Part shown: piece after piece, positions 36,480-46,539 of the stretch
Position numbering within the stretch: position 1 is the first letter of the stretch
Layout of the letters: the number at the start of each line of letters is the position of its first letter
Assembly (NCBI GenBank): GCA_036513895.1
Contig: DATBYF010000055.1
Location: forward strand, 1 to 64,000
Origin: Palsa-147 sp036513895
Lineage (GTDB): Bacteria; Acidobacteriota; Terriglobia; Acidiferrales; UBA7541
Length of the DNA stretch: 64,000 bases
Direction: 5' to 3'
Made by a program: the position numbers and the translations under genes
Notes under the pieces: model-generated
What the model saw: the letters and a program-made list of their open reading frames with translations, nothing else
Databases searched by the model: none
Told to the model about the DNA's origin: nothing

Positions 36480-38492
36480 ATGTGTGGAATTGCCGGATTC
36501 ATAGATAAGCGGCCAGTAGTTCGCCAGCGGCTGCTTGAAATCGCGTCACAAATGGCCGCGAGCCTGATTCATCGCGGACCTGACGATGGAGGAGTTTGGG
36601 CCGAAGAAAGCGCCAACGTCGCCTTCGGCTTTCGCCGCCTCTCCATCATCGACTTGTCTCCCGCTGGTCATCAGCCCATGCACTCGTCTTGCGGCCGCTA
36701 TACGATCGTCTTTAATGGCGAAGTCTATAATCATGCCGAACTTCGCAAGTTACTCTCTACGTCCGGCCATCGGTTTCGCGGAAGTTCCGACACCGAGGTA
36801 ATTCTCGCCGCCATTTCGGAGTGGGGAGTTCAAAGCGCAGTTTCCCGCTTTATTGGAATGTTCTCGATTGCGTTGTGGGACGCGCGCGAGCGGCAACTAT
36901 ATCTCGTGCGCGACCGGTTGGGCATCAAGCCGCTCTACTACGGATGGAGCGGATCGGTCTTTCTCTTCGCTTCGGAATTGAAGGCCTTTCACGCGCATCC
37001 CGATTTTCGCGTGGAAGTCAACCGTGCCTGCGTGTCTTTGCTTCACCGCTTTGGCTACATTCCCGAGCCTTACGCCATTTACGAGGGCGTCCACAAACTT
37101 ACGCAAGGCTACATTCTTCAGCTCTCGGCTCGAGAAGATAATTTCGGAGCTCAGCAATTGCATTGCTACTGGTCGGCGAGAGAAATTTCGAGGAATGCCG
37201 GAACTCAATCCGTAATTGAGCGGCCAGAAGATGATCTAGTCGCCGAGCTTGAATCGCTCTTGATGGACGCAGTCAGGGCGCGAATGATCGCCGACGTGCC
37301 GCTCGGCGCCTTTCTATCGGGAGGGATAGATTCGTCTCTCGTGGTTTCGCTCATGCAAGCATCGAGTAGTCGGCCCGTAAAGACGTTTACCGTCGGATTC
37401 GAAGAAGATGCCTTTAACGAAGCAAATTACGCGCGTGACGTCGCCGCGCATCTTGGCACCGATCATACCGAGATCTATGTCACTTCCCGTGAGGCGCAAG
37501 CCGTAGTTCCGAAGTTGCCGGAAATGTTCGACGAGCCATTCTCGGATTCCTCCCAGATACCAACGTATTTAGTCTCGGAACTCGCGCGGCGCTTTGTTAC
37601 TGTCTCTTTGTCTGGTGATGGGGGTGACGAACTTTTTGGTGGGTACCCGCGATACATCCTGGGGGATCAGGCCTGGTCGAGGTTCGGCCGTCTTCCATCA
37701 TCAATGAAGAAAGGAATGAGTCGCACACTACGCGTGCTCAATACCGATCAATGGGATCTCTTGTATCAGTCGGTTGAGGCTCTCGTTCCAAAGAAAAATC
37801 GTGTTTCCTTCATGGGACGCAAGGCTCACAAGCTGGCAAAAATGTTAGCGGCCGAGCAACCGGAGATTTTCTATTGCCTTCTCGTTTCTCAATGGCAGGA
37901 TCCCGGCGAAATCGTTCCCAACGTGACCGAGCTTAAGACCACCTTCGATCTATTTCAGAATGGGGACTCCCCAGCCAGCTTCCGCGAGCGAATAATGCTG
38001 CTCGATCTCGTCACCTATCTCCCCGGCGACATTCTCACCAAGGTGGATCGCGCCAGTATGAGCGTCGGGTTGGAAGCCAGAGTCCCTCTCCTCGACCATC
38101 GCGTAGTCGAGTTCGCGCTTTGTCTCCCCGAGAAATTTAAAATTAAGCAGGGACAAGGCAAATTTATCCTGCGCCGAATTCTCGATCGTCACGTTCCACG
38201 GAATCTAGTCGAACGCCCAAAGATGGGATTCGGAGTGCCGATTGCGCAGTGGCTCCGCGGGCCTCTACGCGACTGGGCCGAGACGCTTCTGAGCGAACGC
38301 GAAATGCGCCAGGAAGGATTTCTCAACCCCAAGCCGGTACGCGCGCTATGGGCCGCTCATCTCACCGGAAGATTCGACTGGAGCGATAGGCTTTGGACCG
38401 TCTTGAGCTTTCAAGCCTGGCACGCGAAGTGGAAACACGGTTTCCAGGCGCCGCGACCCGACGTCGAGAGCGCATTAGCCAGTCAAGCCTGA
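36480..38492 (+). CDS. asnB: Glutamine-hydrolysing asparagine synthetase-like amidotransferase
   Basis: 670 residues. Class II glutaminase domain with catalytic Cys2 (MCGIAGFIDK) and NGEVYNH, RDRLGIKPLYY; then the synthetase PP-loop SGGIDSSLV and SGDGGDELFGGYPRY. AsnB forms asparagine from aspartate, glutamine and ATP. Family members are also regular members of exopolysaccharide clusters, where they may amidate sugar carboxyls; the substrate here is uncertain. ATG 36480 is forced by the Cys2 nucleophile. It follows the Wzy-like gene by 28 bases containing two copies of GATAACGAA, and is the last clear gene of the operon. Confidence 0.92.
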   Translation: MCGIAGFIDKRPVVRQRLLEIASQMAASLIHRGPDDGGVWAEESANVAFGFRRLSIIDLSPAGHQPMHSSCGRYTIVFNGEVYNHAELRKLLSTSGHRFRGSSDTEVILAAISEWGVQSAVSRFIGMFSIALWDARERQLYLVRDRLGIKPLYYGWSGSVFLFASELKAFHAHPDFRVEVNRACVSLLHRFGYIPEPYAIYEGVHKLTQGYILQLSAREDNFGAQQLHCYWSAREISRNAGTQSVIERPEDDLVAELESLLMDAVRARMIADVPLGAFLSGGIDSSLVVSLMQASSSRPVKTFTVGFEEDAFNEANYARDVAAHLGTDHTEIYVTSREAQAVVPKLPEMFDEPFSDSSQIPTYLVSELARRFVTVSLSGDGGDELFGGYPRYILGDQAWSRFGRLPSSMKKGMSRTLRVLNTDQWDLLYQSVEALVPKKNRVSFMGRKAHKLAKMLAAEQPEIFYCLLVSQWQDPGEIVPNVTELKTTFDLFQNGDSPASFRERIMLLDLVTYLPGDILTKVDRASMSVGLEARVPLLDHRVVEFALCLPEKFKIKQGQGKFILRRILDRHVPRNLVERPKMGFGVPIAQWLRGPLRDWAETLLSEREMRQEGFLNPKPVRALWAAHLTGRFDWSDRLWTVLSFQAWHAKWKHGFQAPRPDVESALASQA

Positions 38493-38646
38493 CGCGGCCC
38501 TAATCTCGTCGATGGCGACGTCGCATGGGCCCAATGCTTTACCGTACACAGAACACCCGATGGCGCAACGCTGTCGTTAAGTCTAAATTAATGGGCTTCG
38601 AACGGCTTACATGCTTCTGGAAATATCTGTCTTAGAGGAAGGCTTT

Positions 38647-38907
38647 ATGAACGACGCGGGACGCAAAACGATCCTGCTTCTCACTGGCATCGGCATTGGA
38701 TTTGGGCTCGCCGTCCTGTTCGCACCCCAGTCAGGGGAAGAAACACGAGAATGGTTAGGCGACACGGCCGCACAAAATCTTTACATGTTACGCCGCAGAA
38801 GCCGCAGATCGATGAAGCGAATGCTGGATATAGGCGAAGAAAAATTGACGGATATTTTGCGAGGCGGCAAAGATGTGTTTGCGTCGGTTGCAGCCAAGTT
38901 GGATTGA
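38647..38907 (+). CDS. YtxH-domain small membrane protein
   Basis: 86 residues from ATG 38647, with AGAGGAAGG upstream; the frame opens earlier at 38611 but without a ribosome site. One N-terminal helix (KTILLLTGIGIGFGLAVLFAP) precedes the YtxH signature (FAPQSGEETREWL), then a basic, amphipathic helical tail. YtxH proteins are small stress-associated membrane proteins of unknown activity. It lies between the exopolysaccharide operon and treZ in its own short transcription unit. The start choice is strong because helix, site and family start coincide. Confidence 0.8.
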   Translation: MNDAGRKTILLLTGIGIGFGLAVLFAPQSGEETREWLGDTAAQNLYMLRRRSRRSMKRMLDIGEEKLTDILRGGKDVFASVAAKLD

Positions 38908-38968
38908 CGCTAAGCTGGATTGACAAGCACCAGTAGTTCGCGTTCATTCCCGTAGTCTTCAATTCCGA

Positions 38969-40918
38969 ATGTCTAAAATTCAACGATTTCCCAATCCGAA
39001 GCCTATTTCGACGCTTGACGTCCGCGGCGACCACATCAAGCTGCCTTCTGTGGCAAATAGTGAATGGCTCGAGGCGTACAGCAATTCGCCAATAGGAGCC
39101 GTCCTAAAATCAAAAGGAGTTTGGGAATTTTCGGTCTGGGCTCCGGCCAGAGAAAGTGTCGCGCTGCATCTTGTTTCCGGCAGCGGCGATCGTTCGATTG
39201 CGATGACCAAAAACGAAAACGGCTACCATCGCGTTACCGTTAATGATCTCGCGCCTCAATCTCGTTACCTCTACCGTCTCGACGATTCAAAAGAATATCC
39301 GGACCCAGCATCAAGATTTCAGCCCGATGGCGTGCATGCCCCTTCCGAAATCGTTGACGTAGCCGATTTCGATTGGACCGATGCCGGCTGGCAACCTCCC
39401 GCTCTCAAAGACACTATTTTCTACGAGCTTCACGTAGGCACTTATTCCGCAAACAGCACGCTCGACGGACTACACGCGCACCTGGCCGAATTGGTCGATC
39501 TCGGAATCACATCCATCGAACTCATGCCGCTGGCGCAATTCCCTGGTTCACGCAATTGGGGCTACGACGGCGTCTATCCTTACGCGGTTCAGAACACCTA
39601 CGGTGGCCCGCGCGCCCTGCAACGATTTGTGAACGCGGCGCACGCGCACGGTCTCGCGGTCGCTCTCGATGTCGTCTACAACCACCTCGGACCGGAAGGA
39701 AATTACTTAAGCCAATTCGGACCCTACTTCGCAACCAAATATAAAACGCCATGGGGCCTAGCAATTAATTTCGACGGACCCGATAGCGGCCCGGTCCGCC
39801 AGTTTTTCATAGAAAACGCGCTCCAGTGGTTCAAGGGCTTCCACATCGATGTTTTAAGGCTCGACGCCATCCATGGCATCTTCGATTTCGGCGCCCTCCA
39901 CTTTCTCGCCGAACTTCAGAGTCGCGTCGAATTGGCGAGCAAAGAACTCGGCCGAAACCTCTCATTGATTGCAGAAAGCGACCTGAACGATGCGCGAATT
40001 CTACTGCCGCCTGAAAAGGGCGGCTACGGACTAGCCGCTCAGTGGAGCGATGATTTCCACCACTCACTTCACACGCTTCTCACTCACGAAACGGCCGGAT
40101 ATTACGAAGATTTCGGCACCCTGAATCATCTCGCGACTGTCCTAAGAGAAGGCTGGTTCTACCACGGACAATATTCGGGGCACCGCCGCCGCCATCACGG
40201 AAATTCCCCGGCAGGCATCCCGCGCTCCCAGCATGTAGTGGCAATTCAGAACCACGATCAAGTCGGCAATCGTGCGCGCGGAGATCGCCTGGCATCCCTC
40301 GTTGATTTCGAAGCGCAAAAGTTGGCCGCGGGAGTGACTCTGCTTTCCCCTTTTGTGCCGCTACTATTCATGGGCGAAGAGTATGGCGAGACTTCGCCTT
40401 TTCAATATTTCACCAGTCATGAAGACAAAGACTTGATCGAAGCAGTTCGCCGCGGCCGTCGCGAGGAATTCGTTGCCTTCGGATGGGACGCGGACATCCC
40501 CGATCCTCAGAGCGACTCCACCGTCGAGAATTCAAAGTTGCATCACGACCTGCAAAATCAAAATCCCCATCGAGCCTTGCGATCGCTGTATCAAGAATTG
40601 ATTCGCTTTCGCCGTGAAAATAATCTCGGCGCGGATGCCAATCTGGAAATCACGCAAGACGAAATTCTCCAAGTCTTGACCGTTCTCAGAAAATCCCCCG
40701 CCTCTGAACTGCTGATGATCTTCAATTTCGCCCAGAAGAGCGTCGACCTTCCAAGCGCAATGCCACCCGGCTCCTGGGCGACGGAACTTAATTCCGCCGA
40801 CTCGCAATGGCAGGGACCAGCCACTTCCCTGCCGCGAATCCTGAACTCAGAAGCCGTCATCAGCCTATCGAAACACTCATTCGTCGTCTTGAAACAGCAA
40901 CACAAAGGCCAACCTTAA
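38969..40918 (+). CDS. treZ: Malto-oligosyltrehalose trehalohydrolase TreZ
   Basis: 649 residues. An N-terminal carbohydrate-binding-like beta domain (about 45-130, FSVWAPARESVALHLV) precedes a GH13 barrel with ELHVGTYS, NWGYDGVYPYAVQNTYGGP, the nucleophile in FHIDVLRLDAIHGI, the acid/base in LIAESDLND and the third acid in QNHDQVGNR. TreZ cleaves the trehalose end from malto-oligosyltrehalose. Its last base overlaps the start of the GH57 gene (TAATG), and treY follows, so trehalose is made here from alpha-glucan. Trehalose may serve as osmolyte or desiccation protectant. Confidence 0.95.
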   Translation: MSKIQRFPNPKPISTLDVRGDHIKLPSVANSEWLEAYSNSPIGAVLKSKGVWEFSVWAPARESVALHLVSGSGDRSIAMTKNENGYHRVTVNDLAPQSRYLYRLDDSKEYPDPASRFQPDGVHAPSEIVDVADFDWTDAGWQPPALKDTIFYELHVGTYSANSTLDGLHAHLAELVDLGITSIELMPLAQFPGSRNWGYDGVYPYAVQNTYGGPRALQRFVNAAHAHGLAVALDVVYNHLGPEGNYLSQFGPYFATKYKTPWGLAINFDGPDSGPVRQFFIENALQWFKGFHIDVLRLDAIHGIFDFGALHFLAELQSRVELASKELGRNLSLIAESDLNDARILLPPEKGGYGLAAQWSDDFHHSLHTLLTHETAGYYEDFGTLNHLATVLREGWFYHGQYSGHRRRHHGNSPAGIPRSQHVVAIQNHDQVGNRARGDRLASLVDFEAQKLAAGVTLLSPFVPLLFMGEEYGETSPFQYFTSHEDKDLIEAVRRGRREEFVAFGWDADIPDPQSDSTVENSKLHHDLQNQNPHRALRSLYQELIRFRRENNLGADANLEITQDEILQVLTVLRKSPASELLMIFNFAQKSVDLPSAMPPGSWATELNSADSQWQGPATSLPRILNSEAVISLSKHSFVVLKQQHKGQP

Positions 40919-43332
40919 TGCGATACGTCTGCGTTCACGGCCATTTTTATCAGCCGCCGCGAGAAAATCCCTCGCTCGAAGTAATCGAACTCCAGGATTC
41001 CGCCTACCCGTATCACGACTGGAACGAGCGAGTCTCCGCCGAATGTTACGCGCCCAACGCCGTCTCCCGCATTCTAGATAGCCAGCAGCGCGTCACCGAA
41101 CTCTTCAACAACTACGCCATCATCAGTTTCAATTTCGGTCCCACTTTGCTGTCGTGGATGCAGGAGATGGCCCCCAAAGTCTACGCGTCGATCCAAACGG
41201 CCGACAAGCTGAGCCAGGAAAGATTGGGCGGCCACGGCTCGGCCATCGCACAAGGCTACAATCACATGATTCTCCCGTTGGCCAATCGCCGCGACAAGCA
41301 GACTCAAGTGCTATGGGGAATCCGTGATTTCGAATTTCGATTCGGCCGGAAACCGGAAGGAATGTGGCTGCCGGAAACTGCAGTAGACATCGAAACTCTC
41401 GAAGTTCTCGCTGAGTGCGGAATCCGCTTCACGATTCTGGCCCCCAGGCAGGCCAAACGCGTGCGCCGCAAGAATGGCCGCAAATGGATTGACGTGAGCG
41501 GCGACAAAATCGATCCCAGCCGCGCCTACGTCGTAAATCTGCCGTCGCGCAAAACAATCAATGTCTTTTTCTACGACGGCCCCATTTCGCAAGCGGTGGC
41601 CTTTGAGGGCCTCCTAAACGACGGGCAAAGATTCGCCGATCGCTTAATGGGCGGCTTCTCCGATGCCAGAACTTGGCCGCAGCTCGCGCACATCGCCACC
41701 GACGGCGAGAGTTACGGCCATCATCACCGTCACGGCGAAATGGCCCTCACCTACGCTCTCCATTCCATCCAGGAGAAAAAGCTAGCCGAACTCACGAACT
41801 ACGGACAATTTCTGGAGAAATTTCCAGCGGACCACATCGTCGAAATCGTTCCCGATAGTTCGTGGAGTTGCGCCCATGGAGTCGAGCGCTGGCGTTCTAA
41901 CTGCGGTTGCAACTCCGGCGGCCATTCCAACTGGAACCAGGAATGGCGCGCCCCGCTGCGAGCCGCGTTGGATTGGCTGCGCCACACTCTTGCTGCAATT
42001 TTCGAAGAGCAGGCCCCCGCGCTACTAAAAGATCCGTGGAAGGCGCGTGACGACTACATCCAGGTAATACTCGATCGCTCCGATGAGTCCTTGGCTTCTT
42101 TCTTTTCCACTCACGGAACCGGCACGAACGACGACGCCACGCACGTGCGCGCACTGAAGCTGCTAGAAATGCAACGCCACGCGCTGTTGATGTACACAAG
42201 TTGCGGCTGGTTCTTCGACGAACTTTCAGGCGTCGAGACGGTTCAAGTGATCCACTATGCCGGCCGTGCCCTCAGGCTCGCGCAGGAATCCACAGGGAAA
42301 CATCTCGAAGCCGAATTCCTCGAGCATCTGAAACTTGCAAAAAGCAATTTGCCGGAGCACGGTGACGGCGCCCAGATTTACGAGAAATGGGTGAAACCCG
42401 CCTACGTGGATATTGAACGTGTAGCAGGCCACTTCGCCATCAGTTCCCTGTTTGAAAATTATGAAGACAAATCCAAAATCTATTGTTATCGCGTCGATCG
42501 CACAAAATCTTCCCTCGAAGCCGACGGAAAGTTGCGCCTCGGAATCGGCCAAGCCCGGTTTAGCTCTCAAATCACGTGCGAATCGGCGGAATTCAATTTC
42601 GCCGTGGTTCATCTTGGCGAGCACAACGTCATTGCCGGTGTTCTTCCCTCGAGCCCCGATGACTACGAGGCCTTCCGCAAGAATTTGTCGGAAGTATTCT
42701 TTCGCGCTGATATCGCCGAAATAATTCACGTTTTCGACGACACATTCGGCGCCCGCATATTCTCGCTGCGCTCTCTCTTCCGCGATGAGCAGCGCAAGGT
42801 AACCAATCTTATTTTGGCTGATTCGCTCTCTTCCGCCGCCGCCGCTTATCGCTCGATCTACGATACGCAGGCGCCGTTAATTCGTTTTCTCTACGATCTG
42901 TCTATTCCCGTGCCGCCTGCGTTAAAGGCAGCGGCTCAGATCGTACTCAACAACCAATTGCGCTTGGCATTCGAGAAAACTGACCTCGACCCGAGTAGCG
43001 TCCGCAGTTTCCTTCGCGAGGCTCTTGCCAGCCATATCGATCTCGACGTCACGACGCTGGAATTTGCGATCCGCAAAAGGTTGGAACAGGAAGCAGAAGA
43101 GGTCGCCAAGCATCTCGACCAGATCGACCCCGTGCACAAGTTCCTGCAATTTGCGGACCTGATTTCGTCCCTCCCTTTTCAGGTCGACCTGTGGACCGCG
43201 CAAAACATTTTGTACAATCCCTTGCGACAAATGCTAAAAGGCGATCCCGCAGCGGGGAATGCTGCCGCACAGGCTCCTCTTCGCGATGAATTGCGCGAGT
43301 TGGGCGAACGGATTAAGATTGCGAGCCTTTAA
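40918..43332 (+). CDS. GH57-family glycoside hydrolase with DUF3536
   Basis: 804 residues from ATG 40918, the G of TAATG shared with treZ; the frame is open upstream inside treZ but this ATG begins the family start (MRYVCVHGHFYQPPRENP). N-terminal GH57-type barrel with YNHMILPLANRRDKQTQVLWGI, GMWLPETAVD and DGESYGHHHRHGEMALTYAL; C-terminal half is DUF3536. GH57 members act on alpha-glucans (amylases, 4-alpha-glucanotransferases, branching enzymes). Between treZ and treY, where treX debranching enzyme is often found, it may prepare or branch/debranch glucan for TreY. Its exact reaction cannot be stated. Confidence 0.88.
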   Translation: MRYVCVHGHFYQPPRENPSLEVIELQDSAYPYHDWNERVSAECYAPNAVSRILDSQQRVTELFNNYAIISFNFGPTLLSWMQEMAPKVYASIQTADKLSQERLGGHGSAIAQGYNHMILPLANRRDKQTQVLWGIRDFEFRFGRKPEGMWLPETAVDIETLEVLAECGIRFTILAPRQAKRVRRKNGRKWIDVSGDKIDPSRAYVVNLPSRKTINVFFYDGPISQAVAFEGLLNDGQRFADRLMGGFSDARTWPQLAHIATDGESYGHHHRHGEMALTYALHSIQEKKLAELTNYGQFLEKFPADHIVEIVPDSSWSCAHGVERWRSNCGCNSGGHSNWNQEWRAPLRAALDWLRHTLAAIFEEQAPALLKDPWKARDDYIQVILDRSDESLASFFSTHGTGTNDDATHVRALKLLEMQRHALLMYTSCGWFFDELSGVETVQVIHYAGRALRLAQESTGKHLEAEFLEHLKLAKSNLPEHGDGAQIYEKWVKPAYVDIERVAGHFAISSLFENYEDKSKIYCYRVDRTKSSLEADGKLRLGIGQARFSSQITCESAEFNFAVVHLGEHNVIAGVLPSSPDDYEAFRKNLSEVFFRADIAEIIHVFDDTFGARIFSLRSLFRDEQRKVTNLILADSLSSAAAAYRSIYDTQAPLIRFLYDLSIPVPPALKAAAQIVLNNQLRLAFEKTDLDPSSVRSFLREALASHIDLDVTTLEFAIRKRLEQEAEEVAKHLDQIDPVHKFLQFADLISSLPFQVDLWTAQNILYNPLRQMLKGDPAAGNAAAQAPLRDELRELGERIKIASL

Positions 43333-43335
43333 TTC

Positions 43336-46215
43336 ATGAGCGATTCCTCTGCTCTGACTGCAACCTACCGCCTCCAGTTCAATAGCAAATTTCGGTTCTC
43401 AGATGCCATCGTTCTCGTTGACTATCTGTCGAAACTCGGAATTTCGGACATCTACGCTTCGCCGATTCAGACCAGCCGCAAAGGAAGCGCGCACGGTTAC
43501 GACGTCACCGATCCCACTCAGATCAATCCGGAAATCGGCTCCATCCAGGATTTTGAGCACTTGCAGGATGAATTGCTCAAGCGTCAAATGCGATTGGTTC
43601 TGGATATCGTTCCGAACCACATGGCAGCAAGCAGCGAGAATCGCTGGTGGATGGACGTTCTCGAGAACGGCTATGAATCGAGTTTCGCCTCTTACTTCGA
43701 TATTGACTGGCACCCGGCTTCGCGAATTCTCGAGGGCAGGGTCCTGCTGCCCGTCCTTGGCCGCCCGTTCGGTGAAGTTCTGGATCGCGGCGAGATACGC
43801 CTCTCTTTTGAAAACGGGAAATTCTTCATTCGTTATTTCGACTCGAGCTATCCCGTTGCACCCTCCTCCTATCATCGTTTGCTGAGACATCGTATTGATT
43901 CACTGAAGGATTTGCTGTCTGAGAATTCGCCGGCCTATCAGGAATATTCCGGAATTATTGCGGGGCTTCTGTCATTCGCCGAAAGAACTCGGATCGGAAC
44001 CGAAACGGAATCAGAAAGGCGCGTCCGCTGGGACTCGATCTGCGAGCGGCTGCAACATCTGGTTGCCAGTAATCCCGAAATCGCTAAGTTCATCGAGGAG
44101 AATGTCGCAGATTTTAACGGCAAGCCTGGTGATCCTGCTTCGCTATGTTTGCTCGAACAGTTGCTGAGCGAACAAAAGTACCGGTTGGCGTACTGGCTCG
44201 ATCCGAATCAGCCCATCAATTATCGCCGGTTCTTCGCAATCTCGGATCTTGTTGGAATTCGAGTCGAGGATGCGCATGTCTTCGCGGCCACTCATGACCA
44301 GATTCTTCGGCTCACAGCCCGAAATGCGATTCGGGGCGTGAGAGTTGACCATATCGACGGCCTGCGCGATCCCGTAGGTTATCTGAATCGGCTCAGCGAA
44401 CGGCTTCTCGAACAGTCGCCCGAATCCGGGCCGCCTTATGTCCTCGTGGAAAAAATTCTTTCGCAAGATGAGTCATTGCCGGATGACTGGCAAGTTTCAG
44501 GCACGACCGGATACGAATACCTCAACGCCGCAAATGGCCTGTTCGTTTCCCCCGCAGGCGCGAGTGAGCTGGCCAAGGGATATTCCGAATTCATCGGCAA
44601 GGAAATCAACTTTGCAGACGTTATTTACGAAAAAAAGAAACTCGTAATGAATAATCTGCTGCGGGTTGAAATGCTGTCCCTCGGCCGGCAGCTCTCTGAT
44701 CTTGCAGCTCGCGACCGGTACGCAAGAAATCTCCCGCGCGTTGAATTGTTGGACGTCTTGATTGAAGTGACGGCGTGTTTTCCCGTTTATCGAACTTACA
44801 TCCGGAGTCTCGAGGTTTCGGAGTCCTCGAAAATCGACATCGACCGCGCGCTTGACCAGGCGCGCGCGCGTCGTCCAGAACTTAGCGAGAAGTGCTTCTC
44901 TTTCCTGCGCGATGTGCTCACGCTCGCTAATCCACCGCATGTTCGTTCCGACCAGCGCGAGGAACGCCTCAACTTCGTAATGCGTTGGCAACAATTTACC
45001 GGGCCGATCGTGGCCAAAGGCATCGAAGACACCGCCCTCTACGTCTACTATCCTCTGCTTTCGCTAAACGAAGTCGGCGGCAATCTCGAACCGTCGGCGC
45101 TTCCCTCGGCAGATCGGTTTTTTGAATTCATACGCGAGCGCCAACGGCGATGGCCAGACACTTTGAACGCGAGTTCCACTCACGATACCAAGCGCAGCGA
45201 GGATCTTCGCGCCCGCCTGAACGTTCTTTCCGAAATCCCTGACCAATGGCTTTCGCAACTAGCGGAGTGGTCGAAAGAGAATGCGCCGAAGAAGACCGAC
45301 GTTAACGGACAAGATGCGCCGAACGCCAATGAAGAATATTTAATCTACCAAACTCTGCTTGGCATATGGCCGCACGATCAATCCGAGTTGCCTTCCATCC
45401 ACACGCGCCTTCAGGCGTATGTCCTAAAAGCGATTCGCGAAGCGAAAATACACACTCGTTGGGCCGAACCAAATCAAGCCTACGAGGGCGCAGTTTCCGT
45501 GTTTATTGACCGCATTTTCGATGAGCAAGATCATTCCAAATTTCTGTGCAGCGTCGCGCATTTCGCGGAAAAGATTGCCTTCGCCGGTATGCTCAACGCC
45601 CTTGGCCAGACGCTACTTAAAATCGCCTGCCCGGGCGTGCCGGATTTTTATCAGGGTTCCGAGCTCTGGGATTTCCACCTCGTTGACCCGGATAACCGCA
45701 GTCCCATCGATTTTTCCATACGAATCCACGCACTCGAAGACTTGACGAATCGCGCGTCCGCAAATCCCGCGGCGATCGCAAGTGAACTCTTGGCTACGTG
45801 GCCCGATGGCCGCCTCAAGATGTACATAATTTGGAAAGCACTCTCATACCGGAACGGACACGCAGCATTGTTCAGAGATGGCGAGTTCGTCCCCCTCGAA
45901 GTGCGCGGGCAACAATCCGCTCACGTCATGGCATTCTTAAGACGCAGGGGCAAAGATCAAGCGATAGCGATCATTCCGCGGCTCGCGATAAACATTCCGC
46001 CAAATTCCGACGAATCCGCGCGCGCGGACTTCTGGCGAGAAACCAATATTATCTTGCCGCCCGATACCCCCACATCCTGGCGCGACATCTTCACGACCTC
46101 CACCACGGAAGCCAAAGTTGAAGCCAGCACGCAGTCCCTGCCGCTAGCCGACGCACTAAAGCACTTCCCAATCGCCCTACTAGGCGCAAACACAGCGCCC
46201 TCAAAACCCGCGTGA
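43336..46215 (+). CDS. treY: Malto-oligosyltrehalose synthase TreY
   Basis: 959 residues, normal for TreY. GH13 motifs: GSAHGYDVTDPTQINPEIG, VLDIVPNHMA, GVRVDHIDGLRDP (nucleophile), VEKILSQDESLPDDW (acid/base) and SSTHDTKRSEDLRARL. TreY converts the reducing-end maltose unit of a maltodextrin into an alpha,alpha-1,1 trehalose unit, which TreZ then releases. It starts three bases after the GH57 stop, so the three genes form one operon. No TreX debranching gene is visible in the window. The two palindromes just downstream may end the transcript. Confidence 0.95.
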   Translation: MSDSSALTATYRLQFNSKFRFSDAIVLVDYLSKLGISDIYASPIQTSRKGSAHGYDVTDPTQINPEIGSIQDFEHLQDELLKRQMRLVLDIVPNHMAASSENRWWMDVLENGYESSFASYFDIDWHPASRILEGRVLLPVLGRPFGEVLDRGEIRLSFENGKFFIRYFDSSYPVAPSSYHRLLRHRIDSLKDLLSENSPAYQEYSGIIAGLLSFAERTRIGTETESERRVRWDSICERLQHLVASNPEIAKFIEENVADFNGKPGDPASLCLLEQLLSEQKYRLAYWLDPNQPINYRRFFAISDLVGIRVEDAHVFAATHDQILRLTARNAIRGVRVDHIDGLRDPVGYLNRLSERLLEQSPESGPPYVLVEKILSQDESLPDDWQVSGTTGYEYLNAANGLFVSPAGASELAKGYSEFIGKEINFADVIYEKKKLVMNNLLRVEMLSLGRQLSDLAARDRYARNLPRVELLDVLIEVTACFPVYRTYIRSLEVSESSKIDIDRALDQARARRPELSEKCFSFLRDVLTLANPPHVRSDQREERLNFVMRWQQFTGPIVAKGIEDTALYVYYPLLSLNEVGGNLEPSALPSADRFFEFIRERQRRWPDTLNASSTHDTKRSEDLRARLNVLSEIPDQWLSQLAEWSKENAPKKTDVNGQDAPNANEEYLIYQTLLGIWPHDQSELPSIHTRLQAYVLKAIREAKIHTRWAEPNQAYEGAVSVFIDRIFDEQDHSKFLCSVAHFAEKIAFAGMLNALGQTLLKIACPGVPDFYQGSELWDFHLVDPDNRSPIDFSIRIHALEDLTNRASANPAAIASELLATWPDGRLKMYIIWKALSYRNGHAALFRDGEFVPLEVRGQQSAHVMAFLRRRGKDQAIAIIPRLAINIPPNSDESARADFWRETNIILPPDTPTSWRDIFTTSTTEAKVEASTQSLPLADALKHFPIALLGANTAPSKPA

Positions 46216-46231
46216 CTGATTTTATTCAGAG

Positions 46232-46253
46232 CCGGGAGGCTCCCGCCTCCCGG
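46232..46253. repeat. REP-like palindrome (CCGGGAGG/CCTCCCGG)
   Basis: Perfect 8-base arms CCGGGAGG and CCTCCCGG separated by CTCCCG, 17 bases after the treY stop. The same type of GC-rich small palindrome is common between genes in Acidobacteria. It could stabilise or end the treZ-GH57-treY transcript, though no U-run follows directly. Confidence 0.6.
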
Positions 46254-46297
46254 AACCCAATTAGCCGTTGGCTATAACGCCCCAAAACACTTGTAGC

Positions 46298-46316
46298 GCC
46301 GGGCTTCAAGCCCGGC
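46298..46316. repeat. REP-like palindrome, possible terminator
   Basis: GCCGGGCTTCAAGCCCGGC: 9-base perfect arms around one base, preceded by TGTAGC and followed by ATCTTTCTTTTC. The T-rich right flank makes a factor-independent terminator on the plus strand plausible. The TGTAGCGCCGGGCTT... form is one I recognise as a recurrent intergenic element in Acidobacteria; copy number in this genome was not tested. Confidence 0.6.
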
Positions 46317-46539
46317 ATCTTTCTTTTCATTCGCGCAGACCATGCAAAAAAACCAATCCCCACTCGAAGCAACTCGCCCGTCGATGCAGCCACTTTCTGC
46401 GCGTCGCCAGAAATTGCTCCAGCCCACTTTTCAGAACTTACCGGACAGGAGTATCCTTCTTGGCGGCGGTTCGTCCCCGTACCTGCCTCTTGGATTCGTA
46501 AATTGCGCGAGCGAAGTTTGCTCCTTCAAAGGTTTTTGA

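Larger units (their letters stand above)
46216..46539. other. Intergenic region with two REP-like palindromes
   Basis: 324 bases between treY and the NarL-type gene. It holds two palindromes (separate entries) and no convincing coding frame; a 65-codon frame at 46342-46539 looks random. AACTTACCG occurs at 46436-46444 and also upstream of the exopolysaccharide operon at 20072-20080, possibly by chance. Confidence 0.5.
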
